The position numbers were made by a program, and so were the translations under genes. Of a DNA stretch of 64,000 nt, positions 17,936-27,379 are shown in pieces. Origin of the DNA: an uncultured Flavobacteriaceae bacterium (GTDB lineage: Bacteria > Bacteroidota > Bacteroidia > Flavobacteriales > Flavobacteriaceae); assembly GCA_947493175.1 (NCBI GenBank), contig CANLQD010000002.1:744001-808000 (forward strand), read 5' to 3'. The notes under the pieces were generated by a model. The model was given only the letters and a program-made list of their open reading frames with translations. It did no database searches and was not told the origin of the DNA. Each line of letters starts with the position of its first letter. Positions within the stretch are counted from its first letter, which is position 1.

Positions 17936-19570
17936 ATGAAAATAAAGTTTTTAGCATGTATCCTTTTATTCAGCACTGCAATATCGGTTGTCGGGCAAGA
18001 ATTTACTAAACACGACACCTTACGCGGAAGCATTACCCCTGAGCGCGCTTGGTGGGATTTGAACTATTACGACCTCAACATTAAGGTGCAACCAGATAAA
18101 AAATACATTGCCGGCTATAACATCATTCGTTACAAAGTATTGGAAGAGCACAATGTCATACAAATAGACCTTCAGGAACCCCTTGAAATAACCGGTATTT
18201 CGCAAGACAATGAGCAATTAGATTACGGTCAAACCGGCCCGGCCTATTTCATCAACCTTAAAAAGAAACAGGTCCCAGGCACCTACAACGAGCTCTACGT
18301 ACAATATGCAGGAAATCCGAAAGAAGCGGTGAACGCCCCATGGGATGGTGGGTTTTCATGGAAAAAAGATGCGAACGGAAAACACTTTGTGGCTACTTCT
18401 TGTCAAGGCCTAGGTGCCAGTGTCTGGTGGCCGAACAAAGACCATATGTACGACGAGGTCGATAGCATGCGAATCGCAGTTGACGTTCCCAAGGATTTGG
18501 TAGCGGTTGCAAACGGACGACTTCGAGAAGAATATGAGTACGAATATGGTGGTTACAAATTATATGAATGGTTTGTTTCGAATCCCATCAACAATTATGG
18601 CGTTAATGTGAACATTGGGGATTATGTGCACTTCGGAGAAAAATACGAAGGGGAAAAAGGTACCCTGGATATGGACTATTACGTGCTACATGACGATTTG
18701 GAAAAAGCCAAGGAACATTTTAAAGATGCCCCGAAAATGATGAAGGCCTTTGAACATTGGTTTGGCCCCTACCCTTTTTATGAGGATAGTTTTAAACTGG
18801 TTCAAGTGCCTTATTTAGGGATGGAGCATCAGAGTTCGGTCACCTATGGGAATCAGTTTAAAAAAGGCTATTTGGGTAATGACCTTTCCCGTACCGGTTG
18901 GGGTTTAAAATTTGACTTTATTATTATTCATGAGGCCGGGCATGAATGGTTCGCCAATAATATTACCTACAAGGATGCAGCCGATATGTGGATACATGAA
19001 GGCTTTACGGCCTATTCGGAAAGCTTGTTCCTTAATTATTATTACGGTAAGGAAGCAGCAGCAGATTATGTTATCGGTACCCGACAAAACATTCGCAATG
19101 ACCGGCCGATCATCGGTATCTATGATGTGAACCACGAAGGCAGTGGTGACATGTACTATAAAGGAGCCAATTTATTACATACCCTAAGACAATTGGTAGA
19201 GGATGATGAAAAATGGCGCGAAACGCTGCGCGGGCTCAACAGGGAGTTTTATCATCAGACCGTGACCACAAAGCAAATTGAAGATTATCTTAGTGAGCAT
19301 ACCACCAAAGACTTATCCGCCTTCTTTAATCAATACTTACGAACCACAAAGATTCCAACCTTAGAGTATGTAATCGATGGTGACAATCTAAAGTTCAGAT
19401 ATGTTGACATTGTTGAGGATTTTGATATGCCCATACGTATCGTCATAGAAGACAAGACCCATTGGATTTTCCCGACTTCTGAATGGAAAACCGAACAACT
19501 CGGAGGGAATTTATCAACTTTTGAAGTAGACAGAAATTTTTATATCAACACAAATAAACGAACAGAATAA
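17936..19570 (+). CDS. M1 family metallopeptidase
   Basis: This 544-aa protein has a signal peptide ending at VVGQ. The N-terminal saddle domain (about 30-245) precedes a thermolysin-like catalytic domain with GMEHQS (295-300, substrate N-terminus recognition as in GxMEN), HEAGHEW (His332, Glu333, His336) and WIHEGFTAY (third ligand Glu355). It lacks the long C-terminal helical domain of full-length M1 aminopeptidases, which is usual for shorter Bacteroidetes members. It would trim N-terminal residues from exported peptides. It follows the HExxH lipoprotein gene by 16 bp and precedes the S9 peptidase gene by 48 bp. Confidence 0.92.
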   Translation: MKIKFLACILLFSTAISVVGQEFTKHDTLRGSITPERAWWDLNYYDLNIKVQPDKKYIAGYNIIRYKVLEEHNVIQIDLQEPLEITGISQDNEQLDYGQTGPAYFINLKKKQVPGTYNELYVQYAGNPKEAVNAPWDGGFSWKKDANGKHFVATSCQGLGASVWWPNKDHMYDEVDSMRIAVDVPKDLVAVANGRLREEYEYEYGGYKLYEWFVSNPINNYGVNVNIGDYVHFGEKYEGEKGTLDMDYYVLHDDLEKAKEHFKDAPKMMKAFEHWFGPYPFYEDSFKLVQVPYLGMEHQSSVTYGNQFKKGYLGNDLSRTGWGLKFDFIIIHEAGHEWFANNITYKDAADMWIHEGFTAYSESLFLNYYYGKEAAADYVIGTRQNIRNDRPIIGIYDVNHEGSGDMYYKGANLLHTLRQLVEDDEKWRETLRGLNREFYHQTVTTKQIEDYLSEHTTKDLSAFFNQYLRTTKIPTLEYVIDGDNLKFRYVDIVEDFDMPIRIVIEDKTHWIFPTSEWKTEQLGGNLSTFEVDRNFYINTNKRTE

Positions 19571-19618
19571 GAAATAGGTTTTCCACCCCCGATTCAAAAC
19601 CGATCTAATCCTTAAAAA

Positions 19619-21658
19619 ATGAAAGCACCTATCTTTTTTGTATTATTGGTAATATGGGGTATAACACTGAAATCCCAAAATACCAAAACGCCTTCGTTTG
19701 AGGAGGTCATTGCACTTCGAGCAGTTTTTAACCCCACCATTTCACCAAATGGAAAAAACATCGTTTTCGAGTCGCGATCGGTCGATTGGGAAGAAAACAG
19801 ATATGATACCGAGCTTTGGCTTTCCAAGAACGGGAGGGCACCTTTCCAATTGACAAACAATCTAAAAAATAGTTCAACTGGTCCAAAATGGTCACCCGAC
19901 GGACAATGGATCGCATTTTTAGCAAAAAAGTCGGAAAACACCCAATTACAGGTCATTCGTGTTGAAGGGGGCGAATCGTTTCAGCTGACACAAACAAAAA
20001 ACAACATATTCAATTTTGAATGGTCGCCCAATGGCAAACAGATTGCCTTTCTACAATCGGAAGATAAAAAGGAGGAAGCAAAGAAAAGAAAGGAAAAATT
20101 GGGAGGGTTCGAAGTTGAAGACGCCGAATATCAATTGAATCAATTATGGATTATAGACTTCGACCCCGGTCGCTTGAACAGTACTCCCCTACCGGAGCAA
20201 TTAAAAGATTCTGTCTACATAGCGCGTACAAAAGCCAACTTGGTATTAGACAGTGTATCATTTTCCATTAACGACTATGACTGGTCGCCAGATGGGATGA
20301 AAATAGCCATAGAACATCAGCCCGACCCACTGCGCAATTCGTTTTTCAAAGCGGATATTTCTATTTATGATATTCAATCCGGCAACTTAAAAAGTTTGGT
20401 GAACAACAAAAGCTATGATGGCTTGGTAAGTTGGTCGCCCGATGGAAAATCCATTCTTTACCAAACCAGTCTTAATGATAGTACCTCTAACTATTACCGA
20501 AATGGAAAGCTATTTCGGATCGATGTAGACGGCAGCAACAATACCCAATTGGCAAAGGACTTCGATGAAGACTTGTCAGGCTTGTACTGGAATGAACAAG
20601 GTATTTTTGGCGTCGCATGGCAAAAGACCGAAAGGCTTATGGTTCGGATAAACCCGAAAACCGGAAAAATTACGTTGCTTCCTTTGGATTTAGAGCGCGT
20701 TTGGAGTTATTCGTTCTCCGACGATGGAAAGAAAATGGCTCTCTATGGCGTGAAAGACAAACAACTTTCAGAAATTTATACCGCTTCCTATCCTTTAAAA
20801 GGGTTGACACAAATTACGCAATCGACCCAACAGATTGGGCAGTGGGCTACTTCTAACAGCGAGGTGATTCGTTGGAAAAGTGAGGATGGGACCACTATAG
20901 AAGGGGTACTTCACAAACCACAGGACTTTGATGCGGAAAAGAAATACCCGCTGATGGTAGTCATTCACGGAGGCCCTACCGGAATTTCAACACCATCACC
21001 TGTTCCAACGGGAGTGTATCCCATGCTGCAATGGCTCAATAAAGGAGCATTGGTATTGCAACCTAATTACCGGGGCTCTGTAGGTTATGGGGAGGCGTTT
21101 CGATCTCTTAATGTGAAAAACCTAGGAGTGGGCGATGCTTGGGACGTCGAATCTGGTGTAAAGCATTTGATAGAGAAAGGCATGGTCGACAGTGACAAAG
21201 TCGCTTCGATGGGTTGGAGTCAAGGCGGGTACATCTCTGCTTTTTTGACCACCAATTCCAAGCTTTTCAAAGCGATTTCCGTAGGCGCAGGTATTTCGAA
21301 CTGGATGACCTACTATGTCAATACCGACATACATCCTTTTACCCGTCAATACCTGAAAGCCACCCCTTGGTCAGACAAGGCCATTTATGAAAAAACATCT
21401 CCCATGACCAATATCAACAATGCGTATACCCCTACACTCATACAACACGGTGAGTTCGACAAACGAGTACCAACGGCCAATGCGTACGAGTTGTTTCAGG
21501 GCCTTCAAGATGTAGGAGTAGATACCAAACTAATCATCTATAAAGGATTCGGACACGGTATCAACAAGCCTAAAGAACGGCTCGCGGCCACATGGCATAA
21601 CTGGCAATGGTTCGGGAAGTATCTCTGGGAAGAAGAAGTTGCAGTACCAAAAGAATAA
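19619..21658 (+). CDS. S9 family (prolyl oligopeptidase-type) serine peptidase
   Basis: This 679-aa exported protein has a short signal peptide ending at LKSQ. An N-terminal beta-propeller (about 30-415) shows PD40-type repeats such as KWSPDGQWIAFLAKK, EWSPNGKQIAFLQSE and DWSPDGMKIAIEHQ. The C-terminal alpha/beta-hydrolase domain carries GWSQGG (nucleophile Ser534), GEFDKRVP (Asp614) and GFGHGI (His646), with the oxyanion segment HGGPTG at 450-455. It would cleave short peptides, acylaminoacyl or dipeptidyl type. It is the first of three S9 paralogues in the window (others at 40123 and 56946); their sequences are clearly different, so they are not recent duplicates. Confidence 0.92.
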   Translation: MKAPIFFVLLVIWGITLKSQNTKTPSFEEVIALRAVFNPTISPNGKNIVFESRSVDWEENRYDTELWLSKNGRAPFQLTNNLKNSSTGPKWSPDGQWIAFLAKKSENTQLQVIRVEGGESFQLTQTKNNIFNFEWSPNGKQIAFLQSEDKKEEAKKRKEKLGGFEVEDAEYQLNQLWIIDFDPGRLNSTPLPEQLKDSVYIARTKANLVLDSVSFSINDYDWSPDGMKIAIEHQPDPLRNSFFKADISIYDIQSGNLKSLVNNKSYDGLVSWSPDGKSILYQTSLNDSTSNYYRNGKLFRIDVDGSNNTQLAKDFDEDLSGLYWNEQGIFGVAWQKTERLMVRINPKTGKITLLPLDLERVWSYSFSDDGKKMALYGVKDKQLSEIYTASYPLKGLTQITQSTQQIGQWATSNSEVIRWKSEDGTTIEGVLHKPQDFDAEKKYPLMVVIHGGPTGISTPSPVPTGVYPMLQWLNKGALVLQPNYRGSVGYGEAFRSLNVKNLGVGDAWDVESGVKHLIEKGMVDSDKVASMGWSQGGYISAFLTTNSKLFKAISVGAGISNWMTYYVNTDIHPFTRQYLKATPWSDKAIYEKTSPMTNINNAYTPTLIQHGEFDKRVPTANAYELFQGLQDVGVDTKLIIYKGFGHGINKPKERLAATWHNWQWFGKYLWEEEVAVPKE

Positions 21659-21709
21659 CATGCATTTGCCTCAAGACCAAATCTAGAACCAATAAAGTTA
21701 ATCATACCC

Positions 21710-22645
21710 ATGAAATTAAAAGTTGGCCTCGTGCAAGACAGTCCTGTTTTTTTCGATAAGGAAAAAACAATCAAGAAATTAGAGGCACTTACCGTCAAAT
21801 ATGCAAATGAAGGTTGCGAGTTATTGGTCTTTCCGGAATCATTTATTCCTGGCTATCCCAGAGGCTTCGATTTTGGGGCAAAAATTGGAGATAGAACCCA
21901 GGAAGGCAGGGCCTTGTACGCAGATTATTACGAGAATAGCATATGCCTTCTTGGCAACGATTTAAAAAGACTGGAAAAACTGGCAAAATCTTCAGGGGTC
22001 TATTTGGTTATCGGCGTAACAGAAAAACAGGAGAACAATGGCAGTTTGTATTGTTCTATGCTCTACCTCTCACCGACAGACGGGCTTTTAGGCGTTCATC
22101 GAAAAATAAAGCCTACAGGCACTGAACGGGTGGTCTGGGCCGAGGCCGGGGTAGAATCATTGGTCACTTTCAAGACCAAAATCGCTCGATTGGGCGGGCT
22201 TATCTGCTGGGAAAACTACATGCCCTTGGCACGTATGGCAATGTACCAAAAAGGGGTTCAAATCTATGTAGCCCCTACTGCCGATTCTAGACCGGAGTGG
22301 GCAGCCACCATGCGACACATTGCTTTGGAAGGTCGGTGTTTTGTCCTTGGTTGCAACCAGTTCTACACCAAATCGATGTATCCGGAAAAATACCAACAAT
22401 TCGTAACCGATGCCTCCGAAGAACTTTGCCCGGGTGGTAGTATCATCGTATCGCCCCTGGGAAAAATAGTCGCAGGGCCCTTAATAGGGGAAGCAGGTGT
22501 CTTGACGGCAACCTTGGATATGGAAAAAATTGCCCAGGGTAAATTCGATTTTGATGTGAACGGGCATTATTCGCGGAATGATTTGTTCCCATTTGAAATA
22601 CCCGGACAACCCGAAATCTTAATAGAAAAGGACCTACAGGAATAG
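21710..22645 (+). CDS. nitrilase-branch carbon-nitrogen hydrolase
   Basis: This 311-aa cytoplasmic protein has the full Glu-Lys-Cys triad of the nitrilase superfamily: VFPES (Glu43), VHRKIKPT (Lys132) and LICWENYMP (Cys166). The CWEN context and HRKIKPTGTER are typical of the true nitrilase branch, which converts organic nitriles to the carboxylic acid and ammonia, rather than amidases. The natural substrate cannot be read from sequence. It starts 51 bp after the S9 peptidase on the same strand and may be read through from it. Confidence 0.9.
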   Translation: MKLKVGLVQDSPVFFDKEKTIKKLEALTVKYANEGCELLVFPESFIPGYPRGFDFGAKIGDRTQEGRALYADYYENSICLLGNDLKRLEKLAKSSGVYLVIGVTEKQENNGSLYCSMLYLSPTDGLLGVHRKIKPTGTERVVWAEAGVESLVTFKTKIARLGGLICWENYMPLARMAMYQKGVQIYVAPTADSRPEWAATMRHIALEGRCFVLGCNQFYTKSMYPEKYQQFVTDASEELCPGGSIIVSPLGKIVAGPLIGEAGVLTATLDMEKIAQGKFDFDVNGHYSRNDLFPFEIPGQPEILIEKDLQE

Positions 22646-22717
22646 CACCTCACCGATACTTTCAAACATTAAGACTATTTTAAGGGATACAAACTATGTA
22701 ATCGCCTTTTTGTACGT

Positions 22718-22725
22718 TAATTTTG
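22718..22725 (+). promoter_or_regulatory. -7 element candidate (TAATTTTG)
   Basis: TAATTTTG is an exact match to the Bacteroidetes sigma -7 consensus TAnnTTTG, 17 bp before the GTG start at 22743. No good TTG -33 element lies 19-20 bp upstream (only TATG), so the promoter is plausible but weak. Confidence 0.4.
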
Positions 22726-22742
22726 TTTCTTAAAAATTAGCT

Positions 22743-23201
22743 GTGTTCCAAGACTTTTTTATAGCCTTCTTATGGAGTATTTCCCCCTTTGGTGAGGCCA
22801 AGGTAGGTATCCCGTTCGGTATGCTCAAAGGGCTTAATATTTATGGGGTCTTCGCCATCTGCTTTTTGGCCAACGTACTGGTGTTTCCGTTGATGTCCTT
22901 TTTTCTGGATAAGATCAACCGGTATTTTCTCCGATGGAATTTTTATAAAAAAAGCGCCATTTTTATCGCTCGAAGGGCAAAAACGGGATCGGGTCAAAAC
23001 ATTGAGAAATACGGTTTTTGGGGACTCATGTTCTTTGTGATGATCCCTATCCCAGGTACCGGTGTGTATGCAGGAAGTATCGCCGGCCACCTGTTCAAAA
23101 TAGAAAAGCAAAAGGCTTTTATAGCAAATACCATTGGTATCTTTTTTTCTTCCCTTTTTGTGTGGGTCATGACACTACTGAGCATGAAAGGGCTCGCATA
23201 G
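22743..23201 (+). CDS. small multidrug export protein family (COG2426) membrane protein
   Basis: This 152-aa membrane protein starts with GTG (GTG TTC CAA GAC); no upstream ATG fits. The sequence SPFGEAKVGIPFGMLKGLN near the N-terminus, and MIPIPGTGVYAGSIAGHLF at about 100-118 with its Pro-Gly-Thr-Gly re-entrant-like motif, match the putative small multidrug export family (Sm_multidrug_ex). About four hydrophobic segments are visible. The family name is historical; transport of a specific substrate is not established. A TAATTTTG -7 element lies just upstream. Confidence 0.8.
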   Translation: MFQDFFIAFLWSISPFGEAKVGIPFGMLKGLNIYGVFAICFLANVLVFPLMSFFLDKINRYFLRWNFYKKSAIFIARRAKTGSGQNIEKYGFWGLMFFVMIPIPGTGVYAGSIAGHLFKIEKQKAFIANTIGIFFSSLFVWVMTLLSMKGLA

Positions 23202-23278
23202 TTTTTTGTTGATAACTACCCGATGACTTTTTTTTATACTCTGAAAAACGCTTTTATTTTTATGCGCTTTTAACGCAT

Positions 23279-23635
23279 ATGAGAAAACTTGAAGTTGGAG
23301 ACAAGGTATACAACGTAAAACAAAACGGGTTCTCCGATTTTGCCCGTTACTCTTTTTCGGAGGTGGTGGCACTTACCAAAACCTTGGCGGTCCTTAAAAA
23401 TGGGGTGCGCCTCTTCAACCAACCAAAGTTGTCTTATATCGTGGAAGATATTGGCTATTCTGTTTCTAGAAACAAAGGAACCCATTGGCATCTGGTGTCA
23501 TTAAAGGCCATTCGAAATGCACAAATTGAAAACGAAAAAATTGCCGCTTACGAATGGTTTGAAGCCAAGGAATTTTCCATAAAAGAAAAACAGCTGATTT
23601 ACAGGGAATTTAAAAAATTGGAGGAGCCAGGCTAA
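23279..23635 (+). CDS. conserved-looking hypothetical protein
   Basis: I do not recognise this 118-aa soluble protein. The first 60 residues look like a small beta-barrel (KLEVGDKVYNVKQNGF, FSEVVALTKTLAVLKNGVRL); the rest is helical and charged (AYEWFEAKEFSIKEKQLIYREFKKLEE). The ATG directly follows a 5-bp inverted repeat (ATGCG/CGCAT, 23262-23278) that could fold in the leader. It is a separate unit 77 bp after the export protein, closed by the hairpin at 23805-23832. Confidence 0.65.
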   Translation: MRKLEVGDKVYNVKQNGFSDFARYSFSEVVALTKTLAVLKNGVRLFNQPKLSYIVEDIGYSVSRNKGTHWHLVSLKAIRNAQIENEKIAAYEWFEAKEFSIKEKQLIYREFKKLEEPG

Positions 23636-23804
23636 GGACCTCGAAGCTTTCTTCCAGGCATATCGGTTGGAGACTTTGAATAGCTAAATTACACCCCGAC
23701 AAGCTCAACCTGACTGTTAGTGTTTCTCGTTACTTCATTACTAGTCAAAATATTAGTTAAGGACTATGGACAGACAAGGTAGCGTAGAATTGGTTCAGAA
23801 ACAG

Positions 23805-23832
23805 AAAGGCCATCCCATATGGGATGGCCTTT
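23805..23832. terminator. bidirectional terminator between convergent genes
   Basis: A perfect 14-bp palindrome (AAAGGCCATCCCAT / ATGGGATGGCCTTT) is followed on the plus strand by TGATTTTTT. On the minus strand it is followed by a less perfect CTGTTTC. It serves the hypothetical gene ending at 23635 and lies 31 bp beyond the stop of the ThuA/PQQ gene. The rest of 23636-23862 shows no gene. Confidence 0.8.
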
Positions 23833-23862
23833 TGATTTTTTATCTTTAATTGCGACAAAAAT

Positions 23863-26800
23863 CTAACTTCCGTTAAACCGAACATTCAACAGTGCCATTT
23901 GCCCCACTTCCTCTCCTTCTTTGGGTTTATGAATAAAGTAGATTTCTTTGGCCTTGGTATCCACAGGTTTCTCCAAGTTGATCATTACCATACCACCGGG
24001 CTGTCCGGCTACCGGTACGGGCATACTTCCAGACCCCAATAGCTCACCATCAGGTGCGTTCAAGCGCATTTCCATATGCAATCCTACCTTAGGGGCTTCT
24101 TGCCAACCAGCGGTGATCATCACGGAACTCACTCCTTCTAAATCAATGTCTTCCAGTGCGAACCAACCGGTTGCGGAAGGAACCATCAACAGCTTCATTC
24201 CACCGAATTCAATTGGGGAAAAACCTTCGGTTTTATCGTTTCCCGTAAATGGTACCGTGCTTCCCCTCAATGTTACCGAGTTGACTCCGGTCAATGGTAC
24301 CGTGCCTTCTTCTCCCTCATCGGTATAGCTGGCGGTCAATACCATTACATTATCGGTTGGCGAAGGTTTTGGTGAAATGGTTCCCACTAAAGGCAACGAT
24401 TTCTTCTTCTCCCCGGTATCGACCAAGGATTGTATATAAAGAGCGATTTGTCGTGATTCGTCACTGGTTACATTCGGGTGGGCGGGCATAACTACCTCTC
24501 CCCAAACTCCAGAACCACCAGCAATAATTTTCTTTTGTAAATATGATACCGCATCCGATTGTCCTTTATACTTTTCAGCAACTGCCAAATAGGTAGGCCC
24601 TATCGACGCTTCCGCCTCTTTATGACAGGTTTTACAATCCATTCCCTGGGTCAACGCCTTTCCGGTGACTGCGGCGGATACTTGTTGGTGACCAAGGGAT
24701 TTATTTACCTCGTCCATCCCTTCCATATAATCGACAGACACAAAAACGTTATTCAAATCAATTTTATCGTTTCCATCAGGGTCATTGACCGTTACCTTGT
24801 AGTTTACGGGGGTGCCCGCAACAAAGAAAGAAGAATTGCCACCACTCAAATCGATGGAAATTTCTGGTCTTGAATTTCCGGCCACTACGGAGGTCATCAT
24901 ACTCTTGGCAGTTGCTCCCTTATCATCTTTTACTGCTACCGAAACTTTATAATCGCCTGCTTTCTCATAGGTATAACTAATTTCCGGTACAGAAGTCTCC
25001 TTGGTCTCCCCGTCGCCCAAATCCCATAAGTAGCTTACTGAATCGCCCTCTCGATCAAGGGCCTCCACTGTAATATTTACAGATAAGGGTAATTTACCAG
25101 AGTTTTGATCCACAATCATATGATCGATCAACGGTGCCCGGTTACCCCCATTAAATTCAACATATCCCAAACCGGAATCATCATTTTGCGAGAACCATCC
25201 GCTTCCGTATTCCAATAAGTACATGCGACCATCGGGACCCAGTTCCATATCGATCAAATTATTCACTTTGATATCCGATGCAAAAGGTTCCATTTTATTA
25301 ACCGTACCATCCTCAAAAAGGGTAACCGCCATCATCCAGCCACGCATCCATTCATAAATAATCACTTTTCCGTCGTAATAAGAAGGCAAACCACCTCCAT
25401 TGGGATACAAATCGGAATAGTATGTAGGTCCGGCCATTGCGTTTCTTCCTCCGGTGCCTGCTTGTGGAAAATCACCTGTTTCGGCATAGGGGTAGAACAT
25501 ATAGGCAGGTTGTGCCGGGGGTAATTCACGAAGCCCCGTATTGTTTCTAGAATCATTGATCGGTTTGTTCGGGTCAAAGGTCTGTCCGCTTTCCCCTGTG
25601 CCGTAATCGTAATCGACATATGGCTTGTTGTCCCCAATGAATAAAGGCCATCCGAAATTACCTGCGCTTCGGGCTTGGTTCATTTCATCATAGCCTCTTG
25701 GCCCACGGGTACCTAAACTATCGGCACGCGCGTCGGGGCCGACATCGCCCCAATATACATAACCCTTTTTCACATCAACCGAAATACGGTAAGGGTTCCG
25801 ATGTCCCATGGTATAAATCTCCGGACGGGTTTTTTCCATCCCTACGGGAAACAGATTGCCCTCGGGTATATCGTAACTTCCGTCTTCGTTTACTTTTATC
25901 CGAAGTATCTTTCCCCTCAAGTCATTGGTATTCGCAGAAGAGCGTCGCGCATCGTACTGCTCTTTTCCCGGTAAATCGTTCAAGGGAGCATAGCCACTGT
26001 TCACGAACTTAGCTCCTTTCTCATTGAAAGGAGTTGAGTTATCCCCAGTAGAGAGGTACAAGAGGTTGTCCGGGCCAAAAGCAATCGATCCGCCCGTATG
26101 ACAACAAATCTCTCTTTGTGAATCGACTTCTAGGATTATCTGTTCAGAACCCATATCAAAGGTATCGTCCATAAACTTGAACCGAGACAGTCGGTTCACC
26201 CATTTGTCACCGGTGGGGGCATAGTATACATAAACCCAATGGTTCGTTTCATAATCGGGATCTTTCTGTATTCCCATTAAACCTTCCTCGGCATTCACAC
26301 CCGGGGTCTGCAGGGTTTTATGGTATACGTCCAACAAAGCGATTTGTTTCAACTGCTTCGTAGCTTCTTGGTACAACATGATTTCCCCCCTTCGCTGAGA
26401 GATTAACACATCATTGTTTGGAAGTACGGTCATTTCTGTGGGCTCAAAAAACCCACCCTCGATCAGAGTTACCTTCGAAAAGCGATCAATATCAGGAGGT
26501 AGTTGAGTGGTTGCCTTGTCGTAGTCTAACTTTGCATTATCCCCGATAGCATATTGTATACCGCCCAATACATGTTTCAAAAACGCATCCTCGGTATAAC
26601 TTTCATCGGTATGGCCAGCTCCTGTATAAAAGGCGCGACCACCATCAAATTCATGGTACCAGGCAAAGGGATGTTCTTCACCATTAGCTCCACCCTCATA
26701 CGTAGTTTCATCGACGGTCATTACCACGTTTACCTCGGGATTGATGTTTTTGTAGTTATAAATCTCGTCACTACGATGCCAAATGGAATCGGTAAAATGC

Positions 26801-27288
26801 TTTGTGGCAATAAAGCTATTATCGGTGATAACAAAGTCTGCCTCCGGTGTGCCGGAAGGGTGGCTTAAAAACTGGGCACCGGCCAGTTTGTTATACCAGC
26901 CCCAATCGTATTCCGTATCGGCGGCTGCGTGAATACCTACATAACCGCCACCCGCTTGGATATAGCGCTCAAAAACAGCTTCTTGGGTGTGGTCGAGCAC
27001 ATTTCCGGTCGTACTTAAAAAAACAATCGCGGAATATTGTTCTAGGTTCTCCTCATTGAAGGCATCGGAAGTTTTAGTAGTATCAACTTCGAAACCGTGT
27101 GCTGCCCCTAATTTTTGAATAGCTGCCATCCCGGCCGGGATAGAACTGTGTTTAAAGCCCATGGTTTTGGAAAACACCAGTACCTTAGGTTTTCCGGATC
27201 TTTTTTGATCGTTACAAGCCGTAACTAATACTCCTAGTGCCAATGCCAAGGCGAATACCGATTTTTTCATTAAATTTTGTTTTTGCAT
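23863..27288 (-). CDS. ThuA / PQQ-dependent sugar dehydrogenase / PKD / cytochrome c / carbohydrate-binding lipoprotein
   Basis: I start at ATG giving MQKQNLMKK (an alternative MKKSVFAL lies six codons on); both leave the lipobox LVTAC. The 1141-residue protein fuses, in order: a ThuA-like domain (about 25-250, LVFSKTMGFKHSSIPAG, GGGYVGIHAAADTEYDW); a glucose/sorbosone (PQQ) dehydrogenase-like six-bladed propeller (about 265-690, EEGLMGIQKDPDY, GHRNPYRISVD); a PKD domain (about 720-800, YLWDLGDGETKE); a c-type cytochrome (CKTCH heme site, MPAHP axial-Met segment, about 860-930); and a C-terminal carbohydrate-binding beta-sandwich. It is likely a periplasm-facing or surface lipoprotein that oxidises sugars and passes electrons to its own heme. 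Sugar specificity and cofactor are inferred. Confidence 0.85.
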   Translation of the reverse strand: MQKQNLMKKSVFALALALGVLVTACNDQKRSGKPKVLVFSKTMGFKHSSIPAGMAAIQKLGAAHGFEVDTTKTSDAFNEENLEQYSAIVFLSTTGNVLDHTQEAVFERYIQAGGGYVGIHAAADTEYDWGWYNKLAGAQFLSHPSGTPEADFVITDNSFIATKHFTDSIWHRSDEIYNYKNINPEVNVVMTVDETTYEGGANGEEHPFAWYHEFDGGRAFYTGAGHTDESYTEDAFLKHVLGGIQYAIGDNAKLDYDKATTQLPPDIDRFSKVTLIEGGFFEPTEMTVLPNNDVLISQRRGEIMLYQEATKQLKQIALLDVYHKTLQTPGVNAEEGLMGIQKDPDYETNHWVYVYYAPTGDKWVNRLSRFKFMDDTFDMGSEQIILEVDSQREICCHTGGSIAFGPDNLLYLSTGDNSTPFNEKGAKFVNSGYAPLNDLPGKEQYDARRSSANTNDLRGKILRIKVNEDGSYDIPEGNLFPVGMEKTRPEIYTMGHRNPYRISVDVKKGYVYWGDVGPDARADSLGTRGPRGYDEMNQARSAGNFGWPLFIGDNKPYVDYDYGTGESGQTFDPNKPINDSRNNTGLRELPPAQPAYMFYPYAETGDFPQAGTGGRNAMAGPTYYSDLYPNGGGLPSYYDGKVIIYEWMRGWMMAVTLFEDGTVNKMEPFASDIKVNNLIDMELGPDGRMYLLEYGSGWFSQNDDSGLGYVEFNGGNRAPLIDHMIVDQNSGKLPLSVNITVEALDREGDSVSYLWDLGDGETKETSVPEISYTYEKAGDYKVSVAVKDDKGATAKSMMTSVVAGNSRPEISIDLSGGNSSFFVAGTPVNYKVTVNDPDGNDKIDLNNVFVSVDYMEGMDEVNKSLGHQQVSAAVTGKALTQGMDCKTCHKEAEASIGPTYLAVAEKYKGQSDAVSYLQKKIIAGGSGVWGEVVMPAHPNVTSDESRQIALYIQSLVDTGEKKKSLPLVGTISPKPSPTDNVMVLTASYTDEGEEGTVPLTGVNSVTLRGSTVPFTGNDKTEGFSPIEFGGMKLLMVPSATGWFALEDIDLEGVSSVMITAGWQEAPKVGLHMEMRLNAPDGELLGSGSMPVPVAGQPGGMVMINLEKPVDTKAKEIYFIHKPKEGEEVGQMALLNVRFNGS

Positions 27289-27379
27289 AGCTGTAAAAAT
27301 AACGATTACCACCTAGTTTTACCAAATCGACAAGTTGTAATGTGCTATTTTTAGGAATAAATGATCCAGAGTCCTTAGA

